The notes below the pieces were generated by a model. It was not told the DNA's origin. It was given only the letters and a program-made list of their open reading frames with translations, and did not search any database. A stretch of 7,179 nt of DNA from an uncultured Porphyromonas sp. Its GTDB lineage: Bacteria > Bacteroidota > Bacteroidia > Bacteroidales > Porphyromonadaceae. A program made the translations under genes and the position numbers. Location: positions 1-7,179 of the forward strand of contig CAMPUN010000048.1 of assembly GCA_946997275.1 (NCBI GenBank), given 5' to 3'. This document shows, piece after piece, positions 1-5,635 of this stretch (position 1 is the stretch's first letter; every line of letters begins with the position of its first letter).

Positions 1-15
1 TAGTAGAGCATTGAT

Positions 16-309
16 ATGGGAATCATAATCAAACCAATAATCTCAGAGAAGATGACAGCAATCACTGAGAGCAATCAGCAGAGGTATGCCTTTCTAGTAG
101 CACCTACTGCCAACAAGATTGAGATACGTAATGCTGTCGAGAAGATGTACAACGTCAAGGTCGATAGTGTCAACACCTGTCGCTACGACGGTAAGCGCTC
201 TAGCCGCTATACCAAGTCGGGTGTCATCACGGGTCGTAAGCCAGCCTTCAAGAAGGCTTTCATAACGCTCCAGGGTGAGGATACAATCGATTTCTTTAGC
301 AATATATAA
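16..309 (+). CDS. rplW: Large subunit ribosomal protein L23 (uL23)
   Basis: This encodes L23, which binds 23S rRNA domain III beside the polypeptide exit tunnel and is a docking site for trigger factor and the signal recognition particle. The 97 residues are normal for the family. The N-terminal IIIKPIISEKM pattern, the AVEKMYNVKV segment (residues 40-49) and the basic extended loop at about 56-80 (rich in Lys/Arg, containing SGVITGRKPAFKKAF) are typical. The ATG at 16 is the only sensible start, and no Shine-Dalgarno is present. The 15 nt before it contain tandem TAG codons (1-6), which probably end rplD, the usual upstream gene, but this cannot be confirmed inside the window. Only 3 nt separate its stop from rplB, so translational coupling is likely. 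Confidence 0.97.
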   Translation: MGIIIKPIISEKMTAITESNQQRYAFLVAPTANKIEIRNAVEKMYNVKVDSVNTCRYDGKRSSRYTKSGVITGRKPAFKKAFITLQGEDTIDFFSNI

Positions 310-312
310 GCA

Positions 313-1143
313 ATGGGAATCCGTAAACTAAAGCCCGCAACGCCGGGGCAAAGACACAAAACTATTGGTGCATTTGACGCCATCACTGCCAGTGCACCAG
401 AGAAGTCTCTTGTAGTTGGAGCTCGTAAATCGGGTGGTCGTAACAATACTGGCAAGATGACCATACGCAACGTAGGCGGTGGTCACAAGCGTAAGTATCG
501 TATCATCGACTTCAAGAGAACGAAGGATGGCATCCCCGCTACAGTCAAGAGTATCGAGTATGATCCAAACAGATCATCTCGCATCGCACTCCTATACTAT
601 GCCGATGGAGCTAAGAGCTATATCATCGCTCCTAACGGACTGACTGTAGGCCAGCAAGTGATGTCAGGTGACAACGCAACACCTGAGGTAGGTAACGCAC
701 TACCACTAGCCAAGGTACCTGTCGGTATGATCGTGCACAACGTGGAGCTACGCCCTGGTCAGGGTGGTAAGCTGGTACGTAGTGCTGGTGCCTTCGCACA
801 GCTGGTAGCTCGTGAAGATAATTATGTCGTACTACGTATGCCTAGTGGAGAGACTCGCCGTATCCTCGCTGCATGCAAAGCTACGATAGGTAGTGTCGGT
901 AACTCCGACCACGCACTCGAGAGATCAGGCAAGGCTGGCCGTACACGCTGGCTAGGTCGCAGACCACGAGTACGCGGTGTAGCTATGAACCCTGTCGATC
1001 ACCCAATGGGTGGTGGTGAGGGTCGTGCCTCCGGAGGTCACCCACGCTCACGTACGGGTCTATACTCTAAGGGTCTTAAGACGAGAGCTCCTAAGAAGCA
1101 CTCCTCTAAGTACATCATCGAGAGAGCCAAGCGTAAGAAGTAA
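313..1143 (+). CDS. rplB: Large subunit ribosomal protein L2 (uL2)
   Basis: L2 is a primary 23S rRNA binding protein needed for subunit association and for the peptidyl transferase centre. The 276 residues match the usual length of about 273-277. The SGGRNN motif is at 40-45, the [15 protein letters not shown] block at 55-69, the EYDPNRS block at 82-88 and the highly conserved C-terminal MNPVDHP...GGGEGR block at about 225-238. The first His of that block (residue 230 counting Met1), which corresponds to the functionally important E. coli His229, is kept. The second His of the E. coli DHPH motif is Met here, which I recall as normal for Bacteroidetes. The C-terminus is strongly basic. The gene starts 3 nt after rplW and is followed by a 31-nt spacer before rpsS. 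Confidence 0.98.
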   Translation: MGIRKLKPATPGQRHKTIGAFDAITASAPEKSLVVGARKSGGRNNTGKMTIRNVGGGHKRKYRIIDFKRTKDGIPATVKSIEYDPNRSSRIALLYYADGAKSYIIAPNGLTVGQQVMSGDNATPEVGNALPLAKVPVGMIVHNVELRPGQGGKLVRSAGAFAQLVAREDNYVVLRMPSGETRRILAACKATIGSVGNSDHALERSGKAGRTRWLGRRPRVRGVAMNPVDHPMGGGEGRASGGHPRSRTGLYSKGLKTRAPKKHSSKYIIERAKRKK

Positions 1144-1174
1144 TCATTGTATCATTTAAGCAAGAACTAAACAC

Positions 1175-1438
1175 ATGAGTCGTTCACTTAAGAAAGGGCC
1201 ATTTATCAGCGTTAAGCTCGAAAAGAAGGTTTTGGCTATGAATGAAAGTGGCAAGAAGTCAGTCATCAAGACTTGGTCTCGCGCCTCAATGATTTCTCCA
1301 GACTTCGTGGGACATACGATCGCCGTACACAATGGCAAGAGTTTTATACCTGTATTTGTTACAGAGAATATGGTGGGTCACAAGCTCGGAGAGTTCGCTC
1401 CTACGCGTACCTTCCGTGGTCACTCTGGCAATCGCTAG
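1175..1438 (+). CDS. rpsS: Small subunit ribosomal protein S19 (uS19)
   Basis: S19 sits in the head of the 30S subunit with S13 and contacts the A-site finger of 23S rRNA and the tRNA region. The 87-residue product carries the family's signature segments: RSLKKGPF (3-10), TWSR (33-36), SPDFVGH (41-47), HNGK (52-55) and the long C-terminal block [15 protein letters not shown] (64-78) followed by FRGH. It is a few residues shorter than E. coli S19 (92), within family range. The ATG at 1175 lies directly before the SRSLKKGPF motif, so the start is secure. No Shine-Dalgarno is visible in the 31-nt upstream spacer. Confidence 0.97.
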   Translation: MSRSLKKGPFISVKLEKKVLAMNESGKKSVIKTWSRASMISPDFVGHTIAVHNGKSFIPVFVTENMVGHKLGEFAPTRTFRGHSGNR

Positions 1439-1481
1439 TTAAGCACCCCTGTAATAAATCGAATCAAAGTAATTATCACAC

Positions 1482-1895
1482 ATGAGTGCCAATAATCAAG
1501 ATACAATAGAGACGACCGCTCAGGAGACGGTGACACAGCCCGCTGTAGCTAAGCTACGCAATGTGCCCACATCTCCTCGTAAGATGCGTCTAGTCGTCGA
1601 CAATATAAGAGGCATGGAGGTAGAGCGCGCGATGGCTACACTGAGATTTAGCTCTCGCCGTGTAGCAGCTCAGCGTGTAGAGCAGCTCATACGTAGCGCT
1701 GTCTCTAACTGGGAGCAGCTCAACGGTCGCAAGGCTGATGAGGGTGAGCTCTACGTCTCCAAGGTTTATGTAGACGAGGGTGTCACACTCAAGCGTCTAC
1801 GCCCAGCCCCACAAGGCCGTGGCTACAGAATCCGTAAGCGTTCGAATCACATCACCGTGTGGGTCGACCAAATAGTTAATAACGTAGCTAAGTAA
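1482..1895 (+). CDS. rplV: Large subunit ribosomal protein L22 (uL22) with N-terminal extension
   Basis: L22 binds 23S rRNA and sends a long beta-hairpin into the exit tunnel, where macrolide resistance changes are known in the family. The core starts at about residue 23 ([18 protein letters not shown]). The tunnel hairpin is at about 100-124, including the Arg-rich stretch [16 protein letters not shown]. The product is 137 residues, against about 110 in E. coli. The extra length is mainly an N-terminal segment (1-22) rich in Thr, Gln and acidic residues and free of Lys/Arg. The only in-frame ATG before the core is at 1482. If a non-ATG start is used, the extension could be shorter. It is preceded by the longest ordinary spacer in the window (43 nt) and ends 5 nt before rpsC. 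Confidence 0.96.
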   Translation: MSANNQDTIETTAQETVTQPAVAKLRNVPTSPRKMRLVVDNIRGMEVERAMATLRFSSRRVAAQRVEQLIRSAVSNWEQLNGRKADEGELYVSKVYVDEGVTLKRLRPAPQGRGYRIRKRSNHITVWVDQIVNNVAK

Positions 1896-1900
1896 CTGAC

Positions 1901-2650
1901 ATGGGACAGAAGATTAATCCAATAGCAAACAGACTCGGCTACATACGTGGTTGGGACTCTAACTGGTATGGTGGTCGCAACTATGGCGATACCCTAGTGG
2001 AGGATGACCGTATCAGAAAGTACCTAAACACTAGACTGTCTGGTTCTCTCGTGAGCCGAATCATCATAGAGCGTGCCCTCAAGGTTGTCACCATAACCAT
2101 ATGCACCGCTCGTCCCGGCATGATCGTCGGAAAGGGTGGTCAAAACGTGGAGAACCTCAAGGCTGAGCTCAAGAAGGTCACAAAGGCTGACAACATACAG
2201 ATCAACATCTACGAGGTGCGCAAGCCTGAGGTTGATGCTGTCATCGTGGCTAATGATATAGCTCGCAAGCTAGAGGGACGTATGTCATACAGACGTACCG
2301 TCAAGATGGCTATCGCAAACGCTATGCGTGCTGGCGCTGAGGGTATCAAGATACAACTCTCTGGTCGTCTCAACAACGCCGAGATGGCTCGCTCCGAGCT
2401 ATATAAGGAGGGACGTACCCCACTACACACACTACGTGCTGACATCGACTACGCTCAGGCTGGAGCTCTCACCAAGGTGGGTATGATAGGTGTCAAGGTC
2501 TGGATCATGAACGGCGAGGTATACGAGCGCCGCGATCTAGCTCCTGACTTCTCACAGCCACGCCGTCAGGCAGGGCGCCGAGGTGGTGACTCTCGTGGTG
2601 ATCGTCGTGGTGGATTCCGTCGTGGAGGACGCAATAGATCTAATCGCTAA
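1901..2650 (+). CDS. rpsC: Small subunit ribosomal protein S3 (uS3)
   Basis: S3 lies at the mRNA entry side of the 30S subunit and helps unwind incoming mRNA. The 249-residue product begins [13 protein letters not shown] as usual. It has a KH domain with the GKGG loop at 77-80, followed by the S3 C-terminal domain. Arg131, Arg132 and Lys135 are at the positions linked to mRNA helicase activity in E. coli S3. After about residue 218 there is a low-complexity Arg/Gly/Asp tail to the end. Such a tail replaces the short E. coli C-terminus and is, from memory, common in Bacteroidetes. The gene follows rplV after 5 nt and precedes rplP by 15 nt. Confidence 0.98.
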   Translation: MGQKINPIANRLGYIRGWDSNWYGGRNYGDTLVEDDRIRKYLNTRLSGSLVSRIIIERALKVVTITICTARPGMIVGKGGQNVENLKAELKKVTKADNIQINIYEVRKPEVDAVIVANDIARKLEGRMSYRRTVKMAIANAMRAGAEGIKIQLSGRLNNAEMARSELYKEGRTPLHTLRADIDYAQAGALTKVGMIGVKVWIMNGEVYERRDLAPDFSQPRRQAGRRGGDSRGDRRGGFRRGGRNRSNR

Positions 2651-2665
2651 TCAAAGACCACAGCT

Positions 2666-3100
2666 ATGTTACAACCTAAGAAGACTAAATTTAGAAGGCA
2701 ACAAAAGGGCCGCATGAAGGGCAATGCACAGCGTGGCAACCAGCTCGCATTTGGTTCTTTTGGTATCAAGAGCCTAGAGAGTAAGTGGATCACCGGCCGT
2801 CAGATAGAGGCTGCTCGTATTGCGGTAACGCGTTACATGCAGAGACAAGGACAGGTCTGGTGCCGCATCTTCCCCGACAAGCCAATCACAGCAAAGCCTG
2901 CTGAGGTGCGAATGGGTAAAGGTAAAGGTAATCCCGAGGGATTTGTCGCTCCAGTGACTCCCGGTCGTATGCTCTTTGAAGTAGAGGGCGTACCCTACGA
3001 AGTCGCCAAGGAGGCTCTACGTCTGGCTGCTCAGAAGCTACCAGTCACGACAAAGTTTGTCGTACGTCGAGACTTCGACGCTGCTAATCCTAATGTTTAA
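2666..3100 (+). CDS. rplP: Large subunit ribosomal protein L16 (uL16)
   Basis: L16 binds 23S rRNA near the peptidyl transferase and A-site tRNA regions and is a late assembly protein. The 144-residue product has the typical basic N-terminus ([18 protein letters not shown]), the segment [15 protein letters not shown] (about 39-53) and the conserved RMGKGKG motif at 82-88. Arg82 matches the E. coli Arg81 that is hydroxylated by YcfD-type oxygenases in some bacteria. Whether that occurs here is unknown. It is slightly longer than E. coli L16 (136) because of a short C-terminal extension ([11 protein letters not shown]). The coding region near the 3' end contains two adjacent inverted repeats (see 3047-3080). 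Confidence 0.98.
   Translation: MLQPKKTKFRRQQKGRMKGNAQRGNQLAFGSFGIKSLESKWITGRQIEAARIAVTRYMQRQGQVWCRIFPDKPITAKPAEVRMGKGKGNPEGFVAPVTPGRMLFEVEGVPYEVAKEALRLAAQKLPVTTKFVVRRDFDAANPNV
3047..3080 (+). repeat. Two adjacent inverted repeats near the 3' end of rplP
   Basis: The first is a perfect 8-bp inverted repeat around one central base, ACGACAAA-g-TTTGTCGT (3047-3063). The second, starting one base later, is CGTCGA-gact-TCGACG (3065-3080), a perfect 6-bp stem with a 4-nt loop. In RNA they would form two side-by-side hairpins ending 20 nt before the rplP stop-codon end. They lie wholly within codons for [12 protein letters not shown], so they may be a by-product of codon choice or a real mRNA element. 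Confidence 0.6.
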
Positions 3101-3121
3101 TCCGCTAGACCTTATACAGCT

Positions 3122-3316
3122 ATGCAGATAAGCGAAATCAAAGAGCTCACAACGGAGGAGATCCGTGAGCGTATAGAGGCTGAGCAGGCTACCTACCAGC
3201 AGAAGAGGATAGATCACTATGTCTCTCCAGCTGAGAATCCTGCAGCTTTTAGAGAGCAGCGTCGCACGATCGCTCGTCTCAAGACTGTCCTCGCTGAGCG
3301 AGAGACAAATAACTAA
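3122..3316 (+). CDS. rpmC: Large subunit ribosomal protein L29 (uL29)
   Basis: L29 is a small helical hairpin protein on the 50S surface near the exit tunnel, beside L23. The 64-residue product fits the family in length. It opens with the helix SEIKELTTEEIRERIEAE and closes with the conserved helix LKTVLAERE preceded by REQRRTIAR. The position between rplP and rpsQ is universal for this cluster, which supports the call for such a short and weakly conserved protein. It is separated by 21 nt from rplP and 25 nt from rpsQ, without an evident ribosome binding site. Confidence 0.95.
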   Translation: MQISEIKELTTEEIRERIEAEQATYQQKRIDHYVSPAENPAAFREQRRTIARLKTVLAERETNN

Positions 3317-3341
3317 CCCTGCAGAATAGACTATTATTCAC

Positions 3342-3596
3342 ATGGAAAGAAAACATAGAAAAGAGCGCATCGGGATCGTCACCAGCAACAAGATGGACAA
3401 GACCATCACCGTAGCCTCACGCTTCAAAGAGAAGCACCCTATATATGGTAAGTTCGTCAGCAAGACTAAGAAGTACTATGCACATGACGAGAAAAATGAA
3501 ACGAACATCGGTGACCGTGTCCGCATCATGGAGACGCGTCCTCTGAGTCGCACCAAGCGCTGGAGACTCACCGAGATTATAGAAAGAGCGAAGTAA
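3342..3596 (+). CDS. rpsQ: Small subunit ribosomal protein S17 (uS17)
   Basis: S17 is a primary 16S rRNA binding protein of the 30S body with an OB-type beta barrel. The 84-residue product shows the family segments [14 protein letters not shown] (11-24), HPIYGKFV (32-39), a central GDRVRI (57-62) and [11 protein letters not shown] (64-74). Length and motif order are normal. It closes the classical S10 gene set, but its stop is only 3 nt from the rplN start, so the S10 and spc gene sets run on without a visible break here. Confidence 0.97.
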   Translation: MERKHRKERIGIVTSNKMDKTITVASRFKEKHPIYGKFVSKTKKYYAHDEKNETNIGDRVRIMETRPLSRTKRWRLTEIIERAK

Positions 3597-3599
3597 ACT

Positions 3600-3965
3600 A
3601 TGATACAGCAAGAATCAAGACTCAATGTAGCAGACAATAGTGGTGCTCGCGAGGTACTCTGTATCCGTGTACTCGGTGGCACCCGCCGCCGCTATGCTTC
3701 GGTCGGAGATATCATCGTGGTGACCGTCAAGAGCGTCATCCCCTCCAGCGATATGAAGAAGGGCACCGTCGCTAAGGCTCTCATCGTAAGAACCAAGAAG
3801 GAGATACGTCGCACTGATGGCTCCTATATCCGCTTTGATGACAACGCCTGCGTACTACTCACCCCCAGTGGGGAGCTACGTGGTACACGTATCTTCGGCC
3901 CAGTAGCTCGTGAGCTACGTGCCGTCAATATGAAGGTCGTGTCTCTGGCTCCTGAGGTCCTTTAA
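3600..3965 (+). CDS. rplN: Large subunit ribosomal protein L14 (uL14)
   Basis: L14 binds 23S rRNA at the subunit interface and forms an intersubunit bridge with 16S rRNA. The 121-residue product has the expected [17 protein letters not shown] start, the [12 protein letters not shown] segment (26-37), the [24 protein letters not shown] region (about 63-86) and the [13 protein letters not shown] signature (95-107). It begins 3 nt after rpsQ, so reinitiation or coupling with S17 is likely. The 3' third of the gene contains several short perfect inverted repeats and a 10-bp direct repeat, described separately. Confidence 0.98.
   Translation: MIQQESRLNVADNSGAREVLCIRVLGGTRRRYASVGDIIVVTVKSVIPSSDMKKGTVAKALIVRTKKEIRRTDGSYIRFDDNACVLLTPSGELRGTRIFGPVARELRAVNMKVVSLAPEVL
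3863..3921 (+). repeat. Cluster of short inverted and direct repeats in rplN
   Basis: Within 59 nt there are three perfect inverted repeats: CCCC-agt-GGGG (3863-3873), TACGTG-gta-CACGTA (3877-3891) and TAGCTC-gt-GAGCTA (3904-3917). There is also a 10-bp direct repeat, GAGCTACGTG, at 3873-3882... with the copies best placed by the two Glu-Leu-Arg codon runs near 3874 and 3912. The direct repeat encodes the ELR of SGELRG and of ARELRA, so protein repetition explains part of it. Confidence 0.5.
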
Positions 3966-3983
3966 CTTATAAAGAGAATAGAG

Positions 3984-4304
3984 ATGAGCAAGTTTCATAT
4001 TAAGAAAGGCGACATCGTCATGGTAAATGCTGGTGACGACAAGGGCAAGACAGGACGTGTCCTCAAGGTTCTCGTCAAGAAGCAGCGTGCGATCGTCGAG
4101 GGGCTCAACATGGTATCCAAGCATACCAAGCCCAATGCACAGAACCCCCAGGGAGCTATTCTCAGCATGGAGGCTCCAATACATATATCTAACCTGAATG
4201 TGCTAGATCCTCAGTCTGGCAAGGGAACGCGTATAGGACGTCGCCGTGATGACAACGGTAAGCTAGTACGCTTCGCTAAGAAGTCAGGAGAAGTAATTAA
4301 GTAA
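3984..4304 (+). CDS. rplX: Large subunit ribosomal protein L24 (uL24)
   Basis: L24 is an early assembly protein that binds the 5' part of 23S rRNA near the tunnel exit. The 106-residue product carries an N-terminal KOW motif (about residues 7-34, [18 protein letters not shown] and the following strand) and the family block [13 protein letters not shown] (about 38-50). The C-terminus ends with the usual basic segment ([11 protein letters not shown]). The stop is 2 nt from the rplE start, the tightest spacing in the window, which points to coupled translation. Confidence 0.97.
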   Translation: MSKFHIKKGDIVMVNAGDDKGKTGRVLKVLVKKQRAIVEGLNMVSKHTKPNAQNPQGAILSMEAPIHISNLNVLDPQSGKGTRIGRRRDDNGKLVRFAKKSGEVIK

Positions 4305-4306
4305 CT

Positions 4307-4861
4307 ATGGCACTGACAGTAAATCTTAAGAAGCAATACACAGAGCAGATCGCTCCCGATCTGATGAAGCACTTTGCCTACAAGAGTAGCATGCAGGTGC
4401 CCCGCCTAGAGAAGATCGTCATCAATCAAGGCTTGGGCATGGCTACAGGTGACAAGAAGATTATCGACGTAGCTATCGATGAGCTCACACAGATCACCGG
4501 ACAGAAGGCAGTAGCGACACACTCACGCAAGGATATATCCAACTTCAAGCTACGTAAGCAGATGCCTATCGGTGTCATGGTTACACTGCGTGGAGACCGT
4601 ATGTACGAGTTCCTAGAGCGTCTCGTACGTGTTGCTCTCCCTCGTATCCGTGACTTCAAGGGTATCAGCTCTAAGTTGGATGGACGTGGTAACTATACAC
4701 TAGGTATCTCAGAGCAGATCATCTTCCCTGAGATCAACCTCGATAGTATCACGAAGATACTAGGGATGAACATCACTTTTGTAACCTCAGCTCCTACCGA
4801 TGAGGAGGGCTTCGAGCTACTCAAGCGATTTGGTCTCCCCTTCCGTACTACTAATAAGTAA
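4307..4861 (+). CDS. rplE: Large subunit ribosomal protein L5 (uL5)
   Basis: L5 binds 5S rRNA and, with L18, forms the central protuberance of the 50S subunit. It also touches P-site tRNA and S13. The 184-residue product has the conserved IVINQGLG (37-44), the [27 protein letters not shown] block (about 63-89), the [28 protein letters not shown] block (116-143) and a C-terminal FGLPF (175-179). The length is normal. It lies 2 nt after rplX and 15 nt before rpsN. Confidence 0.98.
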   Translation: MALTVNLKKQYTEQIAPDLMKHFAYKSSMQVPRLEKIVINQGLGMATGDKKIIDVAIDELTQITGQKAVATHSRKDISNFKLRKQMPIGVMVTLRGDRMYEFLERLVRVALPRIRDFKGISSKLDGRGNYTLGISEQIIFPEINLDSITKILGMNITFVTSAPTDEEGFELLKRFGLPFRTTNK

Positions 4862-4876
4862 GATACACATAGGTTT

Positions 4877-5155
4877 ATGGCAAAAGAATCAATGAAGGCC
4901 CGTGAGGCCAAGCGCCAGAAGCTAGTTCAGAAGTATGCGAAGCGTCGTGCTGAGCTCAAGGCTGCTGGAGACTATGAGTCTCTGCAGAAGCTACAGACAC
5001 TCCCTCGCAACTCCTCTCCTGTGCGTCTGCACAATCGCTGCAAGATCACGGGACGTCCCAAGGGTTATATGAGACAGTTTGGCATTAGCCGTATCCAGTT
5101 CCGCGAGATGGCTTCTGCTGGTCTTATCCCTGGGGTGAAGAAAGCCAGCTGGTAA
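4877..5155 (+). CDS. rpsN: Small subunit ribosomal protein S14 (uS14), zinc-free long form
   Basis: S14 belongs to the 30S head and is assembled late. The 92-residue product is the long C-minus type. It has a single Cys (residue 55, in [15 protein letters not shown]) and no CxxC pairs, so it should not bind zinc. The N-terminal half is helical and highly basic. The C-terminal signature [25 protein letters not shown] is complete and it ends KKASW. It lies 15 nt after rplE. What follows is a 480-nt non-coding gap, unlike every other junction here, so rpsN may be the last gene of one transcription or processing unit. Confidence 0.97.
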   Translation: MAKESMKAREAKRQKLVQKYAKRRAELKAAGDYESLQKLQTLPRNSSPVRLHNRCKITGRPKGYMRQFGISRIQFREMASAGLIPGVKKASW

Positions 5156-5258
5156 AGAATCTCTCGTCGACACCCACATACAAGGACAGACACCTCTCGT
5201 AGACAAATCGCCTATAGAGAGTTGCAAGGCTCAGATAGACTATACTGAGAGCGAGCTA

Positions 5259-5300
5259 GAGCGTCATGCACAGCCTATACGGCAGGTGTGAGATGGGCTC
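5259..5300 (+). other. Imperfect hairpin downstream of rpsN
   Basis: This 42-nt segment folds back on itself with four short paired blocks interrupted by small internal loops: GAGC with GCTC (5259-5262/5297-5300), CAT with ATG (5265-5267/5293-5295), CAC with GTG (5269-5271/5286-5288) and GCC with GGC (5273-5275/5281-5283), around a TATAC loop. That gives 13 base pairs. It lies just upstream of the promoter candidate and could mark the 3' end or a processing site of the upstream transcript. There is no T-run after it, so it is not a standard intrinsic terminator. The fold was worked out by eye and no energy was computed. Confidence 0.4.
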
Positions 5301-5315
5301 AATATGCTCCGAAAG

Positions 5316-5347
5316 TTTTCATAGTATCTAGACTATTTGTATCTTTG
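5316..5347 (+). promoter_or_regulatory. Bacteroidetes-type promoter inside the spc cluster
   Basis: TATCTTTG at 5340-5347 matches all six specified bases of the Bacteroidetes -7 consensus TAnnTTTG used by the primary sigma factor of this phylum. A T-rich GTTTTC (5315-5320) ends 19 nt upstream, at the right distance for the -33 element, but it lacks the TTG core and is a weak match. The predicted start would be about 5-7 nt downstream, near 5353. In the 480-nt gap, a random match to six fixed bases would be expected about 0.1 times per strand. The promoter would drive rpsH, rplF, rplR and rpsE independently of the upstream S10 promoter, through a leader of about 280 nt. Confidence 0.6.
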
Positions 5348-5352
5348 CCTAG

Positions 5353-5635
5353 AATTGTCCTCTCATATATCCCCTCCACACCAGAGGGAGTGTATGGGAT
5401 GCTTGCACTCTCTAGAGTGAGAGCGTGGGGCGATGACTGACAGCGAATCAATTAAATATTGTCTGGGGTAGCCTATCACTCATAGCTCCCAGCCTTGGTA
5501 TGCGTGACTCCTATTATATATAGGTGATCATATCTTTCGTAAGAAGGGTAGTGACCTAGAGGAGTAGATGATACGTTAGGCAAAGAGCTTAGAGCAAGCT
5601 AGGAACCCTCCAGATCAATTTAATCTTAATACACA
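5353..5635 (+). ncRNA. Candidate structured leader or embedded small RNA upstream of rpsH
   Basis: Downstream of the predicted start, several local stems are visible. They are ATCCC with GGGAT (5369-5373/5396-5400), which competes with CCCTC/GAGGG inside it; CACTC with GAGTG around a 4-nt loop (5406-5419); the strong bulged stem at 5463-5492; CCTAT with ATAGG (5510-5524); TCTT with AAGA (5533-5544); and AGCTT with AAGCT (5586-5600). A long-range helix TCCTCT with AGAGGA (5358-5363/5558-5563) could enclose most of them. With no terminator in view, a cis-acting leader for S8 synthesis is the first choice. A processed small RNA of about 210 nt, such as a 6S-like regulator, is the alternative. 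I cannot assign it to a known RNA family from sequence alone. Confidence 0.4.
5463..5492 (+). other. Strong bulged hairpin in the rpsH leader
   Basis: Three helical blocks stack into one stem-loop of 11 base pairs: CTGGG with CCCAG (5463-5467/5488-5492), AG with CT (5470-5471/5486-5487) and CTAT with ATAG (5473-5476/5482-5485). The loop is CACTC. The only interruptions are a 2-nt bulge (5468-5469) and a 1-nt bulge (5472), both on the 5' side. This is the best RNA structure in the gap. One-sided bulges in a short stem are a common protein-recognition arrangement in ribosomal protein leaders, but no particular binder can be read from it. Confidence 0.55.

Larger units (their letters stand above)
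5156..5635 (+). other. 480-nt intergenic region between rpsN and rpsH
   Basis: Every other junction in the window is 2-43 nt, so this gap is exceptional. I find no convincing gene in it: the reading frames from ATG are about 21 codons or less and lack family resemblance. From 5156 to 5310 there are imperfect hairpins (CTCTC with GAGAG at 5194-5221, CTCAG with CTGAG at 5230-5249, and a long one at 5259-5300) and an imperfect direct repeat. From 5316 to 5347 there is a promoter candidate. From about 5353 to 5600 there is a hairpin-rich segment. The last 25 nt before rpsH are A/T-rich, as at other starts here. No hairpin is followed by a T-run, so no intrinsic terminator is called. Confidence 0.9.

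Noticed and set aside
207..470. Minus-strand open frames opposite rplW/rplB and likewise at 1156-1338, 2209-2445, 3417-3682, 3915-4184, 4426-4659, 4693-4911 and 4991-5227
   Set aside because: They lie opposite strongly conserved ribosomal genes (the last one only partly), have no recognisable domains and are explained as shadows of the + strand codons.
997..1026. Loss of the second His of the L2 DHPH motif
   Set aside because: DHPM is, as I recall, the normal Bacteroidetes form, and the functionally important first His is present.
1273..1485. Plus-strand 70-codon frame overlapping rpsS
   Set aside because: It is the alternative frame of S19 codons. Its protein has no family character, and S19 itself is complete and conserved.
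5230..5249. CTCAG/CTGAG hairpin as an intrinsic terminator for rpsN
   Set aside because: The stem is only 5 bp with a 10-nt loop and no T-run follows, so it does not meet the pattern.
5266..5331. 21-codon frame from ATG 5266 in the gap
   Set aside because: It has no recognisable protein character, runs through the hairpin and stops just before the promoter -7 element, so it is most likely chance.
5373..5383. CCTCCACACCA resembling the 3' end of a tmRNA or tRNA acceptor
   Set aside because: No acceptor stem partner, T-arm or tag reading frame is present around it. The match is short and C-rich by chance.
5531..5538. TATCTTTC as a second -7 promoter element near rpsH
   Set aside because: It misses the final G of TAnnTTTG and has no TTG-like element at the right distance upstream.
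5570..5574. GATAC resembling part of the S8 site of 16S helix 21
   Set aside because: The needed opposite strand with a matching AAGTC-like segment was not found at a suitable position, and five bases alone are not evidence.
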